A DNA stretch of 64,000 nt, taken from NCBI GenBank assembly GCA_022570795.1, contig JAKUDP010000008.1, positions 1 to 64,000 on the forward strand, given 5' to 3'. Made by a program: the position numbers and the translations under genes. Positions 1-10,117 of this stretch are shown piece by piece (positions within the stretch are counted from its first letter, which is position 1; every line of letters starts with the position of its first letter). Under the pieces are notes generated by a model that did no database searches, had not been told where the DNA came from, and worked only from the letters and a program-made list of their open reading frames with translations. The stretch comes from Sphaerulina vaccinii. Taxonomy: Eukaryota; Ascomycota; Dothideomycetes; Mycosphaerellales; Mycosphaerellaceae.

Positions 1-464
1 AAATAGCCGATAAAGCTACCCTTACTCCGCTTATATATAGACCCTGCTATATAAACTCGTAGTTTCAAACTCGTAGATTATAGCTCTTTCTAGAAAGAGA
101 AACTTAGATAGAATTCTACTTTCTAGCTATTTACTTTAAGTTCGGACTTTACTAATAATACTAATAAGTATATTACTTTCCTAGTAGGTATATCTAGGCT
201 TTTATACTACTAATAAACTATATTTTTCGACCTTTTAATTATATAGTATAAAAGGAACTTTTAATAGCTATAGGCTCTCTAGAAAAGTATTCTATAATTA
301 TAGGTCGATAGAGCGCGTTTAGGCGATTCTAAATCTAGTCCGATCGTCCTATAGAGATAAATAGTCGTCGAGATATTAATTAAATCTAAAGAGGTATTAA
401 GATTGGATTAAGGTTTAACTAGTCCAAATCGGGTAATTTAGCTTGCCGGGCTTATAACCTATTA

Positions 465-567
465 TAAATAGAGTAGTAGAAGCTTTCTTAGAGGTATTTT
501 AAATAGATCTAGGTTGTATCTTAGTATAGAATGTTATAGAAAGCTATAGAAGCTCGTAGGTAGGTAG

Positions 568-631
<64 letters not shown>

Positions 632-780
632 AGAGTCGAAGAATTCTTAGTATTAGAGTTAGCTATCTAGAGGGGACTCTATAGGTCCTTATATACCCTC
701 CTATAGCTTTACTAGAAGGTTCTATAGTACGCATATATATATACTAAGCTATACTAGCTTATATAGCCTCTAGAACTAAT
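465..780. repeat. Left arm of a ~300 bp inverted repeat
   Basis: The reverse complement of this arm matches 2340-2615 closely and in the same order of blocks. One block reads AAGCTTCTACTACTCTAT. Another pairs CTTCTATAGCTTTCTATAA with CTTCTATATATAGCTTTCTATAA. A third is the run around ATATATATATGCGTACTATA. The arm contains an expanded AGT microsatellite that is shorter and interrupted in the other arm. Arms this similar, facing each other around a copia fragment, suggest two copies of one element in opposite orientation, both then mutated. Confidence 0.7.
556..632. repeat. AGT/GTA trinucleotide microsatellite
   Basis: A run of GTAG units followed by about twenty consecutive AGT triplets inside the left inverted-repeat arm. 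The matching place in the right arm (near 2490-2515) holds only a short, interrupted TTACTACTATTACTAT version, so the run expanded after the arms separated. Confidence 0.9.
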
Positions 781-1182
781 CGGGAATAGAATAGAAGTCC
801 CTAGAAGGTTTTAGAACCTCCTAGATAGATCGCTTACTAATAGGCATTCTATAGTATTCTATAGCTTTCTAGGACTCTAGAATTATAGAATATACTAGAA
901 ACTACTATAGTAAGCTTATATAAGCCTATAGCTATAAGCCTAGTAGCCTAGATATTAATTACTAGAATACTCTAGGAAATACTAGAAGCCTCTAGGTAGG
1001 TCTAGTTATATAATTATATAATTATATAATCTAGTTATATAACTATATAGGTCGATATAGACCTATAATTATATAACTCGGATTATATAACTTAATTATA
1101 TAATTAACTACTTATTACTAGATCTAACCTAATACTCTAAAGTTAAGCTTATATTTTTAATACTAAGCCTCTACCTATTAGA

Positions 1183-1590
1183 TATAGTAATATAGATTAG
1201 AAGAGAGATTATACTACTTACAAATCGACTATAGGTTATATTTTCCTATTAGAGTAATAAGCGCCTATAAGTTAGTATTCTATACTATAAAAGGCTATTA
1301 TACTATCTAGTTGCAAGGCCGAGTATATAGCTCTAAAAGAGGCTATAAAAGAGGCGATCTTCTTTAGAGATATTTATAAGGAAATAGATATAAATACTAA
1401 AATAATTAAAATCTATACTAATAGTAATTCGGCTATAGAACTAGCTAAGAACTCCGAATACTATACTAAATCTAAGTATATCGATATATAATATTACTTT
1501 ATATATAATATATATAAGTAGGGCTTAATAGAGCTAGTTTAGGTATCTACTAAAAAATAAGTAGTAGATATTCTAATAAAAGCTCTAGAT
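1183..1590 (+). pseudogene. Ty1/copia retrotransposon RNase H relic
   Basis: One continuous reading frame gives YSNID*KRDYTTYKSTIGYIF, then SSCKAEYIALKEAIKEAIF, then IYTNSNSAIELAKNSEYYT, then KSKYIDI*YYF and VVDILIKAL. These match in order the copia RNase H landmarks GYSDADWAGD, KSTSGY, EAEYIAL, DSNSAIELAKNP, SKHIDIRYHF and DILTKAL. The stops sit where Trp (TGG) or Gln (CAG/CAA) codons are expected, and His codons appear as TAT, as RIP predicts. The element is dead. Its 3' LTR would be expected shortly downstream, perhaps starting at the TGTAGGGATG near 1647, but I could not define it. Confidence 0.8.
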
Positions 1591-2261
1591 TTGTAATTGT
1601 TTTCTACTCTATATAACTATCTATTATAGCCTATAGCTCTTAAGTATGTAGGGATGCTAGATTATACTAGAATATATATAGATATATTTTATAAAAGCTA
1701 TAAATAGCTATAGATAGCGCTATATACCTTTTTCTCTAATAGGTTTTTATAATTAATTAGACTTTGTTTCTATAGTCTAGATCGGTTTCCCTATAGAGTT
1801 TTAATAGTATAGTATACTATAGTATAATAAGAGAGAGTTATAACTAGAATAGATTTAAGTTATAAAGTAATATAAGCTATAGAAATCGAATTATTATATT
1901 TTTTAGAATATTCTAGAAATCGGACTAGGAAGAGTATTTATCGAGTATAGTTATATCTAATTATATAATATTATACTCTAGTATAAGCTAATAGCCTATA
2001 ACTATCCTATAGACTATAGGGACGCCTATAGACTAATTAGAATTAGTAATTATAAGAATATTTAGTATTATACTAAAAATCTATTTAGAGAATTCTAGAT
2101 TTCTAAAAAGTTTCCTAGCCTTAATATATAGCCTAGATTATAGGTTATATATATATATAGAATAGTAATAGATAATAATAGAAGAAGAAATACTAAAAAA
2201 TTATTAATAGATTATAAAGCAAAGCTTAAGAAAGTATAGTAAAAGTATAAGCTTAACTTTA

Positions 2262-2332
2262 CTAAAAATAGTAGAGTTGCCTCTATACTAAGAAATATTA
2301 GGTTATCTAAAAATAGTAGAGTCGCCTCTATA
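2262..2332. repeat. Two direct copies of a ~27 bp motif
   Basis: The block CTAAAAATAGTAGAGT followed by TGCCTCTATAC begins at 2262 and recurs at 2306 with C for T at one position. The copies lie just inside the right inverted-repeat arm. Their role is unknown. Confidence 0.65.
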
Positions 2333-4900
2333 CCTAACTATTAGGTCCTAGAGGCCGTATAAGCTAGTATAACTTAGTATATATATATACGTACTATAGA
2401 ACCTTCTAGTAAAGCTAGAGGAGAGTATATAAAAACCTATAAAGTATTCTCTAGATAGGTAGCTCTAGTACTAAAAATTTAGACTCGTTATTACTACTAT
2501 TACTATCTACCTACAGGCTTCTATATATAGCTTTCTATAATAGTTATATTAAGATCTAATCTATAATTACCTAATATACCTCTAAAAAAGCTTCTACTAC
2601 TCTATTTTTATTATTTCTATTACTACTACTATTTACTATCTAGGAGCCTATAGCTTTCTATAATATAATATACTATAAAAGTACCTATAATCTACTAAAT
2701 TACTTCTAAGACAGCTTCTACTATTATACTTAAAGTAGCTAGAGGCTAGACTACTTCGATTTCTAACTAACTATAGCTTAGCCTTTAGCCTCTCTACTTT
2801 TACTATAGATAGTATACTTCTACTTAATATAATATTCTACTTAGATATAGAAACTACTACTCGACTTACTTTTAGTATAGAAGTAGTAGAGAAACAAATA
2901 TTTTTAATATCCTATCTAGTAGCAAGAGGCTACTTCTATAAAGTTAATCTATAATCTAATAACTCTAACTACTATTTACCTATATACTAGGAGATATTAT
3001 TTTATACTAAAATTATATAGCTAGGTATAGTTAGTAAGATTGCTTGCTATAAAGCTATTTTAAAGTTAGGTTAATTTATAATTATAAAAGTATAAGTATT
3101 ACTATTTATAGTATACTACTTCGATTAGTATATAGTATTACTTTTCGATATATCTTTTCTACTTACTTATATATTTAGATTATACTTCTTGCTACTTATA
3201 ATAGTACTTATATAGGTCTATACTCTATTACTTCTAATATTATAAAGCCTAGTAAAGAAGTTTTAATACTTCTCGATAGTAGGTTATATATTACTTATTA
3301 AGGCAACCGATAGTATAAATATAGTTAATATAAAGAGCTATATAGTCGATAATAGTTATATATTTTTATAGGAGTTATCTATATATATATAAAATAGTAT
3401 AGAAAATAAGTAGATTAGAAGTCTAAAAAAATATAAGAGAACTTATTTATATTCTTACTTATACTAGAATAAAAGTATATACCTTTTTTTACTTTTTTAT
3501 ATAGCTTTAGAGAAGTATATCTTTACTACTTTAAATAACCTACTACTATTATTAGTAGACTTTGTTAGTATCGACTTTGCTACTACTTGTCTCTTAATAT
3601 AATATTTGCTCTACTTAATATATAATTATACTAGTATATAGACTTAGACTTAGCCTAAGTATCTATATATTAGTAATTTAGCTAGTTGATATATAGTACT
3701 AAATTAAAGTTTGTTAGGTATATAGAATACTAGTATAACTAATATAATATCTATAGAGGCTAGTAGAAATCTATCTTTTAGCTTGCTTCTAGTAATAGCT
3801 AGGCGAATATTTACTTAGTATATAGAATTATAGTACTACTTAAGCTTCCCTAGAGTTTCCCTTAGCCTATTAAAGCTATTAATAGCCTAACTCTTTGCTA
3901 GATTAACTAGAGCCTATATTATATCTATAGTACTACCCTCCTATACTATACCTTTATAGCTAGCTATAGGAATACTTTTTATTATAAATATAATTAACTT
4001 AGTAATAATATTATCGAACTAATAGTACGTTTAGACTACTTTAGCTATAATATTATATTTCGATAGTAGGATAGTAAGACCGATATTAATTAAGGTATCT
4101 ATTACTTTCTACTTTATAATATTAGATACTTTCGGGCTAGAGTTTTATTATATTAGGTTAATCTAATTATTAATTTCGTTGTAGCCTTAATAAGCCTTTT
4201 CGTATTACTTAATACTATATAGCGAGGAGTATTTGGCGTTAATAATAAAGTCGACGTCTCTGAAACAAGCCTCGAAGCTTGTAAAGTTAGCTAGGGGTTC
4301 GTCGTTACTACTCTCGCTATCCTCTTAAGGCTAATTATTAATATTAGATCCTTATTCTTATACCTCCTAGCCTTCTCCTCCTTCGTAGCTAGCTTCTATT
4401 ACGCCGGGCTCGCGCCGCGTTATAGTTAGCTGCTACTATGCTATATAATAGCTTAATCCCCTCGGATACTACTAAAGCTAAATATAATAATCGGTAAGTA
4501 CTTGCTAGGCCTAATAAGTACTCGCTAGGCCCAACTAGTCGTGTCTTTATAGGCTAGTCTAACAAGTAGCTTCTTTATAAATACTTTATTAAAACTTGAA
4601 ACTATATCCTCGTTACTTAGATTACTAATTCTTAGTAGAGGCAAATATAGATAGAAAGGTGTTAGACTCGTTATTAGCGTAGGAAGTGTTGCTATAGGAG
4701 GTCTATATTCGTAAATATATTATAAGATAGTAGATAGCCTATAGGTCGTTGCACGATAAGGCGTATATTATATACGCTGCTAAATAGCTTCGCTATAAGT
4801 AGGTATAATATACGGAGTATCGCTAGAGTACTACGGTTTAGTTACCTCTAGCTGCGTAATACTAGGCAGATAGTAACTCTAGTAGGCGAGAAACTACGGC

Positions 4901-5313
4901 GTTTTATTAGTCCTTCGTCGCTTGTTTACGGGCTCTATCTTGCGAGTAGTAGCCTGCTGCTGTGGGTAGTAAGTGAAGCGAAGGATAAGAGACAGAGAAG
5001 TTGTAGAAGCAGTATACTTAACCTTTCCAGACGCGTCCGGGCGCGGCTACTAGCCGACGCGTTGGTTTCGCGTTCTCGAATCGCTCTGCGAAGAATCTGC
5101 GACAACGAGAAGGATCTGATAGCGACAGCTTCCAGCCGGCATACCAGATCGCGGTACAGACTATGCAAATGTCGAGCGCGCATGCTACAGCTTGACATGA
5201 AGATCGCGGGTCTTTGTTATCGAAATTGTTGACTGAAGAAGTAGAGGGACATTGTCTGTAGTCTACCTACCGACCCGTGTAAAGTTGTCTCGCTGTGAGA
5301 AGTTATACCCGTC
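4901..5313. other. Transition from RIP island to gene space
   Basis: Base composition returns to normal across this stretch, with TG and CA dinucleotides reappearing. The open frames seen here show no family features. It probably holds the 3' flank of the B3/B4-domain gene. Confidence 0.5.
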
Positions 5314-6054
5314 TCAAGGTTCAGCTCGAATTGTCCTTGTCGCAACCTCCAGGTCAGGACTCAAGTTCTTCAAGGCGTTGACCAACTCCTCGCCCACCTT
5401 CTCCAGATCGGCATCACTGAACGGCTGCAAAGCATCACAAATGAATAGCACCCTCTCGGTCTTCTCATCCAGCGCTGTCCTTGGTCCCTGCCGCCAATTC
5501 CACCTCCGACAAGTGATGCCCTCTTCGTCGCACCATACCACCTCGCCCTTATTAGCATGTTCAATCTTCCGCTCGCCCTTTTCGACGACCTCGAATTTTT
5601 CAGTCCCATCAGCTCTTTTGAGAAAGGGAGCACCAGAGTACTTGTCCAGATCCTCTCCGCCCAGTGGAATCTGCCACTTCACGCAAATGGCATTGTAGAT
5701 ATCGGTGAGACGGTTGATCCTGGGTAGTCCAGACTTTCCATCTGCAGTAATTCTTCGAGTGAGAGCTTCAAGTGAGTTCCTGTGCTTGTTCGGCTTCGCA
5801 CCAAAGGCCTTGTAGGCTTCTCTCCAGGCTGAAACGTGAGGTATCTCCGTGACGGGCTGACCAGAGGACATATGCTTGCGAGCTGAAGCTTCGGCATCCT
5901 GCAGTAGAGCTTCAGAGAACTCATCGCTTGGTCCTCCCGCCGAGATACCTGACACTGCAATCAACAGCACTCGGTAGTCTGGTCTAAGAGCGAAGACGTC
6001 CGGAGTGACAAATGCTTTGGCCAGATATGCTTGGAGGTTGGATGGGGTGGCCAT
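5314..6054 (-). CDS. B3/B4 tRNA-binding domain protein
   Basis: This is a single-exon, 246-residue protein. The segment from about residue 75 to 240 resembles the stand-alone B3/B4 domain, which is related to the editing domain of the phenylalanyl-tRNA synthetase beta chain. Diagnostic parts are WREAYKAFGAKPNKHRNSLE, the LPRINRLTDIYNAICVKWQ helix, IPLGGEDLDKY, and the strand VVWCDEEGITCRRWNWRQG. Stand-alone members are thought to act on mischarged tRNA or to bind tRNA, but most are uncharacterised. The ATG at 6054 gives a full-length domain with an N-terminal extension of ordinary length. It is the first intact gene beside the RIP island and shows no sign of RIP damage. Confidence 0.8.
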   Translation of the reverse strand: MATPSNLQAYLAKAFVTPDVFALRPDYRVLLIAVSGISAGGPSDEFSEALLQDAEASARKHMSSGQPVTEIPHVSAWREAYKAFGAKPNKHRNSLEALTRRITADGKSGLPRINRLTDIYNAICVKWQIPLGGEDLDKYSGAPFLKRADGTEKFEVVEKGERKIEHANKGEVVWCDEEGITCRRWNWRQGPRTALDEKTERVLFICDALQPFSDADLEKVGEELVNALKNLSPDLEVATRTIRAEP

Positions 6055-6257
6055 GATGAGTGCTCGAGAGTGTAGTCAACAGCAGTTTCCCAAGGTTTCG
6101 ACTGCGCAAGTCAATGGACGTAGCTATCTTATATCTACCTTTGCTCAACAATGGACCGCGTAGGAGACCCATCCACGCCCTTCAGATGTACTGCTCGAGC
6201 CACGAGCCACGGCGCACTTTTCTAGCCTGCGGCCAACGCCACATTGTTCATTAGGAT

Positions 6258-6350
6258 GTGGCGGTGGCCTAGTGGTAGCGCGACATAAGTTACTCGTGAT
6301 GGAAAGGTGATGAGCAAGAAGACGTGAGAGCGCAGGTTCGAGACTCTATA
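6258..6350 (+). other. tRNA-like Pol III promoter (possible SINE head)
   Basis: TGGCCTAGTGG (6265-6275) is a perfect A-box match, and GTTCGAGAC (about 6336-6344) matches the B-box consensus GWTCRANNC. The boxes are about 70 bp apart, longer than in a plain tRNA but tolerable with an intron or long variable arm. The acceptor and T-stem bases do not pair, so this is not a working tRNA gene. A degraded tRNA-derived SINE or a RIP-damaged tRNA copy would fit. The sequence after it is AT-rich and RIP-like up to the permease pseudogene. Confidence 0.4.
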
Positions 6351-6505
6351 GAATATACTACCAAAACAACTACTTTGCTATCTCTTACCAAATCTGCTAG
6401 CTATAGAAGTCTAGGGACAGTAAGGGGGTCTATAAGTCCTAGAACGGGTGCTCATAGCGCTATATAAAAATCTAGAAGTCCTTGTCTTTATACTTTCGTT
6501 ATTAC

Positions 6506-8247
6506 CTAGACTGTTTTACTCTGTAGATCTTGAGTATAATGCTCACTTGCTCGGAGACTAGTAAGGTAGTCCTCTTCCTCTATAGATCTAGCTTCATCTC
6601 TTATACCTATTCTAGGAACTGGAAATACTTGGTTTAGAAGATAGTATGTCGACAGAGACACGATCATGCCCAATGGCCACGACATGTAATACATGTTGGA
6701 CTATCCTAGTAATAGGCCGCCGCCTTATATATATAGTGCGAAGCCCGGCAAAGTAATCTATACTCTATTCAACTATAATACGAAAGCCCGCCAGTTGAGA
6801 CTATAATCGTACTAGTAGATACTGGACTTGTCGAGGAGGTAAAGATTATTAATCTTGAAAGTCGTTCGCCTCACAAGGAAGTAGTTGCTAAACATACTGC
6901 AGCTATGTTAGTTATCCTAAAGTAGATAAGCTGGAGCGTCCTACTTACACTCCGGTTATCGGTCTAAGAAACACTCCATATCCTCCCAGAACTGTTAAGA
7001 ACTTGCTTGTCCCGTTGAGAAGCTGCCAGGGTTGCATGATAAATGCCAGCATGGACATGAGGCACATGGCTCGCTGAATAGTAAAGAATCGTGGAAGCAG
7101 GGAGGAGAAATCCATGCCAGCGGAAAGACCGTTATTGGCGACCGCCATGCCGAACCGAGCGACCATGAATGCGAGACTCGCGAATGCGACAGCAGCTCGT
7201 GACTTTGAAGAGTCTTCATAGTGCCGTTGAAGTGCATCTAGCAGTCGGTAAGGCTCCCAGAGGAGAGTGTGCTTTGTCTCTGGAAATATCTGCGCAGCAC
7301 AGGAGGTACATACAATGCCAATGAGTGCCACCACTATAGTCCCAAGTGGAACCATAAAGAGCTGAGCGGCGACCTGATCTCGCGGCTTCCGAGCATACCG
7401 TGTGTAGTCTGACTGGACGTAGATGTGTACACTGATGCTGCTGATGTTGGTGCAGATGCCAAGCAGAAGCATCCACCCGAGATGACTTCCTCGTGCCTGA
7501 GAGATACCAGTCAAGGAGGAGACATCACTCCGTAATGCGCCACCGCCATGGGCTGTCTTGACGAACCAGATGAGAAGTACGAATACTGTAGGGATGATGC
7601 AAGCACATGAGATCACAAACGGCAAGTGGTCTCGCTCCGGCTTGATCCAGATGAGAGGAAGGTAGAAGAGGGTGAGGAGGATAAAGGCTGTAAACTCTCC
7701 CGTCGTCATGGTTCCATTGGCCAATTCGACATTGAGGTTTCGATACGATGGCCAGATGGCTGTTAGCACCACTCGCAGGCATTGGCCACCCCAGAACACC
7801 TGCGTCGAGAACCAGATGCAAGCAAGAAAGACGCGTTGCACGACAACGAAGACATAGCCACGTACGCCCCATGAAGCTCTTTGGATGACTGGGAAGCCTA
7901 TATGCCACTTGGCTCCGGGATGCCCGCTAAGCACACAGAGGACTCCAACGATGACATTTCCGATTATGACACACAACATGGACTGCCAGACATTCAGCCC
8001 CAAGGCGATCAGAGAAGAGCCCGTGGTCCAACCGCCGATGTTGAAAGAGCCTAACCCGCTGTCAGCATGTGTACAGGATAGATAGAAGGTACCGACCTGT
8101 CACGACCCATAGAGTGATGAACTGCCATGGGCCGTAAGTTCTTCGAGATGGTGGCAGAGGTCGTATATCCTCGTTGAGCTTCTGGGCAATCGTGGTGTCG
8201 TACCCTGGCACTTCGATAGCTTTGATGAACCTTTGGTATCTCGCCAT
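6506..8247 (-). pseudogene. NCS1-family uracil/allantoin-type permease, broken
   Basis: Three exons can be assembled: 8097-8247, 6949-8050 and 6506-6896, with introns at 8051-8096 and 6897-6948, both GT-AG. The N-terminal exon (RFIKAIEVPGYD, IRPLPPSRRTYGPWQF) and the membrane part (GGWTTGSSLIALGLNVWQS, NGLSAGMDFSSLLPRFF, LTVLGGYGVFLRPITGV) are typical of fungal Fur4/Dal4-like nucleobase-cation symporters with 12 helices. Exon 3 starts normally (MFSNYFLVRR), then meets TAG at 6812-6814, about codon 446, followed by four more TAG/TAA codons in the same frame. Beyond them the family C-terminus is still readable (MYYMSWPLGMIVSLSTYYLL, NQVFPVPRIG), ending at TAG 6506. The full frame would be 547 residues, the normal family length. 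The stops lie only on the RIP-island side. A truncated product of about 445 residues could still be made but would lack the last helices. Confidence 0.8.
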
Positions 8248-8400
8248 GACAGAATCAGTGTTCGCGAGGAGCATAACATATGCTTCCTCACGCATGAAGT
8301 GTCGACTGAGGTGCTGCATGTATATCTATTCGCATGTGTTGCAGCAGGTTCGTATTACTTCCGCCGACGGCCTGCAGCTCCAGGGTCCTTATCGGTTGAC

Positions 8401-9625
8401 ATGGAGTGGCAGTACTGTCCCGCTCTACAGCACCTTCGATCAGCGTCGGTAGCGTGGTTGGTAGTGTGCACATTGCTCGTTGCTGAGCATTTGTTGTACC
8501 AAACTGAATGTTGCATTGGCAGAAAGCAACTTCAGAGCACTACGTCTTCCACGGAAACAGAACAGGCTCGCACGATTCGGCTGACGAACGGCACTTCCTT
8601 CACCATTCCCAGCAACACAGCCAAGGAGTCGCACCTCATTCCTACAATCGACGTACGGCGAATGTACAGTGAGGATGTCGCGGATCGCCAAGCTGTAGCC
8701 GAGGGGATTCGGAAAGCTGCTCATGATATTGGCTTCTACCTGATAGTGAATCATGGTGTCGAGGATCAGCTGCGATGCGATGTTCTGAATCAAGCCAAAT
8801 CGTTCTTCTCGCTGCCCCTGCAGGCCAAGATGGAAGTGTGCACGGACTTGATACCCAGCGAGTTCTGTGGCTACCATCCGATGAAGCACTACAACATCAA
8901 TGGCACAAAGCAACGAGGCAAGTTCCAAGTTCTGCTTGTGCTGCAGCTGCTGATCAAGGCCAGATCTCCACGAAGCGTACAACTGGCTTTATGATGCATC
9001 TTTCGATCCAGATGCTGAGGATCCAGGCCTGCCAGCCACGAATCTGTGGCCATTGGACATGCCGGATTTTCGAGCTACGCTTGGAGCATACCAGACTGCC
9101 ATGGTGACTTTCGCTCGTAAACTGACACGGATCTTTGCATTGGCCCTGCGACTACCGGAGGACAGCTTCGACGAGCATGTCAGATTTCCAGAAGCTAGTG
9201 GGCGCATCTTGCATTATCCTCAGCAGACTGCACCCAGAGATGATCAGCATGGCATTGGAGCGCATACTGATGTGGAGTACTTCACGATCGTCAGTCCAGA
9301 TGGCCCGGGCTTGGAGGTCTTGAGTAAGGATAGCGAATGGGTGAAAGTGCCATATATTCCTGGAACATTTGTCGTCAACATCTCCGATTGCTTCATGCGG
9401 CAGACCAATGACTTCTTCGTCAGCACTGTACATCGCGTGATCAACGAGGGTGACAAGGAGAGGTACTCGGTGGGATTCTTCTGGGGCCTTGATAGACGTG
9501 CTGTGATGGAGCCAGTGAGCACTTGCGTGTCTGCAGAGAACCCGCCAAGGTACGAAGTCATGACTGCCGGCGAGTACTACGCTTGGAGGACCAAGGAGCA
9601 GAGGAAGGATTGGGTTGGATACTGA
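8401..9625 (+). CDS. 2-oxoglutarate Fe(II)-dependent oxygenase, IPNS-like
   Basis: Two exons, 8401-8917 and 8964-9625, encode about 392 residues. The intron is GC-AG (GCAAGT donor, CAG acceptor) and its removal gives the smooth junction KQR-DLHEAYNW. The DIOX_N part holds IPTIDVRRMY and AAHDIGFYLIVNHGV. The catalytic barrel has the HTD iron ligands in GIGAHTDVEYFTIV, the distal His in STVHRVINEG, and the RYS motif that binds 2-oxoglutarate in KERYSVGFFW. The family covers ring-closing, hydroxylating and demethylating enzymes, so the substrate is unknown. The start is uncertain: the ATG at 8401 adds some 70 residues unlike the family and another small intron may be missed. It faces the permease 153 bp away, which hints at a former shared role with a small nitrogenous substrate, but that is only inference. 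Confidence 0.8.
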
Positions 9626-10117
9626 GTCGGCTTCTTCTTGTCTCCGTTCTTGTGGAGCGAGTCTGCTGTATCTCGAGGAACGAGTGACTGTACCCAGGTT
9701 AGCTGTAGCCAGTGTACATATATGTTGAGCTGTCATATCAACAGTGGTTCATGTGTTGCGATGTTTTGAGTGCTGCAGTCATCCACTCCTTCCCTCCTTC
9801 GCAGACGCCACATCCTCTTCTTCCACGATTCAGACCTCACCTCCTCGCCACTTCATACCGCCACATTCGCATGACCTCACGCACGTTGTTCGCACGTCCA
9901 AGCAATACAAGACATGTTGACAGAAAGACGAAGAAGGCTTCTACCATGTGCCTAAGAAGAACATGCCCCCGGCCATGACTTCATCGTGCAGACATCGTGT
10001 CGAAGACGCGTCCAATTTGACTTCAGGAGAATATCAACAAGAATGCCTGTTCATCCTCCCCTGTCTTGCTGCTATTCGCTCTTCATCGCGACCACTCAAT
10101 GAAGAGTGACATCAAAA
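9626..10117. other. Intergenic, no gene seen
   Basis: This is the 3' flank of the oxygenase and the 5' flank of the large hypothetical gene. It has C/T-rich runs near 9780-9840, common upstream of fungal starts. I see no coding pattern. Confidence 0.5.

Larger units (their letters stand above)
1..4900. repeat. RIP-mutated, TA-rich repeat island
   Basis: The stretch is dominated by TA, TAT and AGT strings and has very few CpA and TpG dinucleotides. The first 60 bases contain no CpA and one TpG. Loss of CpA/TpG with gain of TpA is the signature of fungal repeat-induced point mutation. No intact gene is visible: the six frames are full of TAA and TAG. Identifiable contents are a copia RNase H relic, an inverted repeat, an AGT microsatellite and a pair of short direct repeats, listed separately. 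The part from about 2700 to 4500 looks like a second degraded element, possibly read on the minus strand, whose family I cannot name. RIP-like composition fades from about 4900. Confidence 0.85.

Noticed and set aside
4935..5198. 87-residue minus-strand open frame beside the RIP island
   Set aside because: Composition is Ser/Arg/Leu-rich without family landmarks, and the frame exists by chance at the transition zone.
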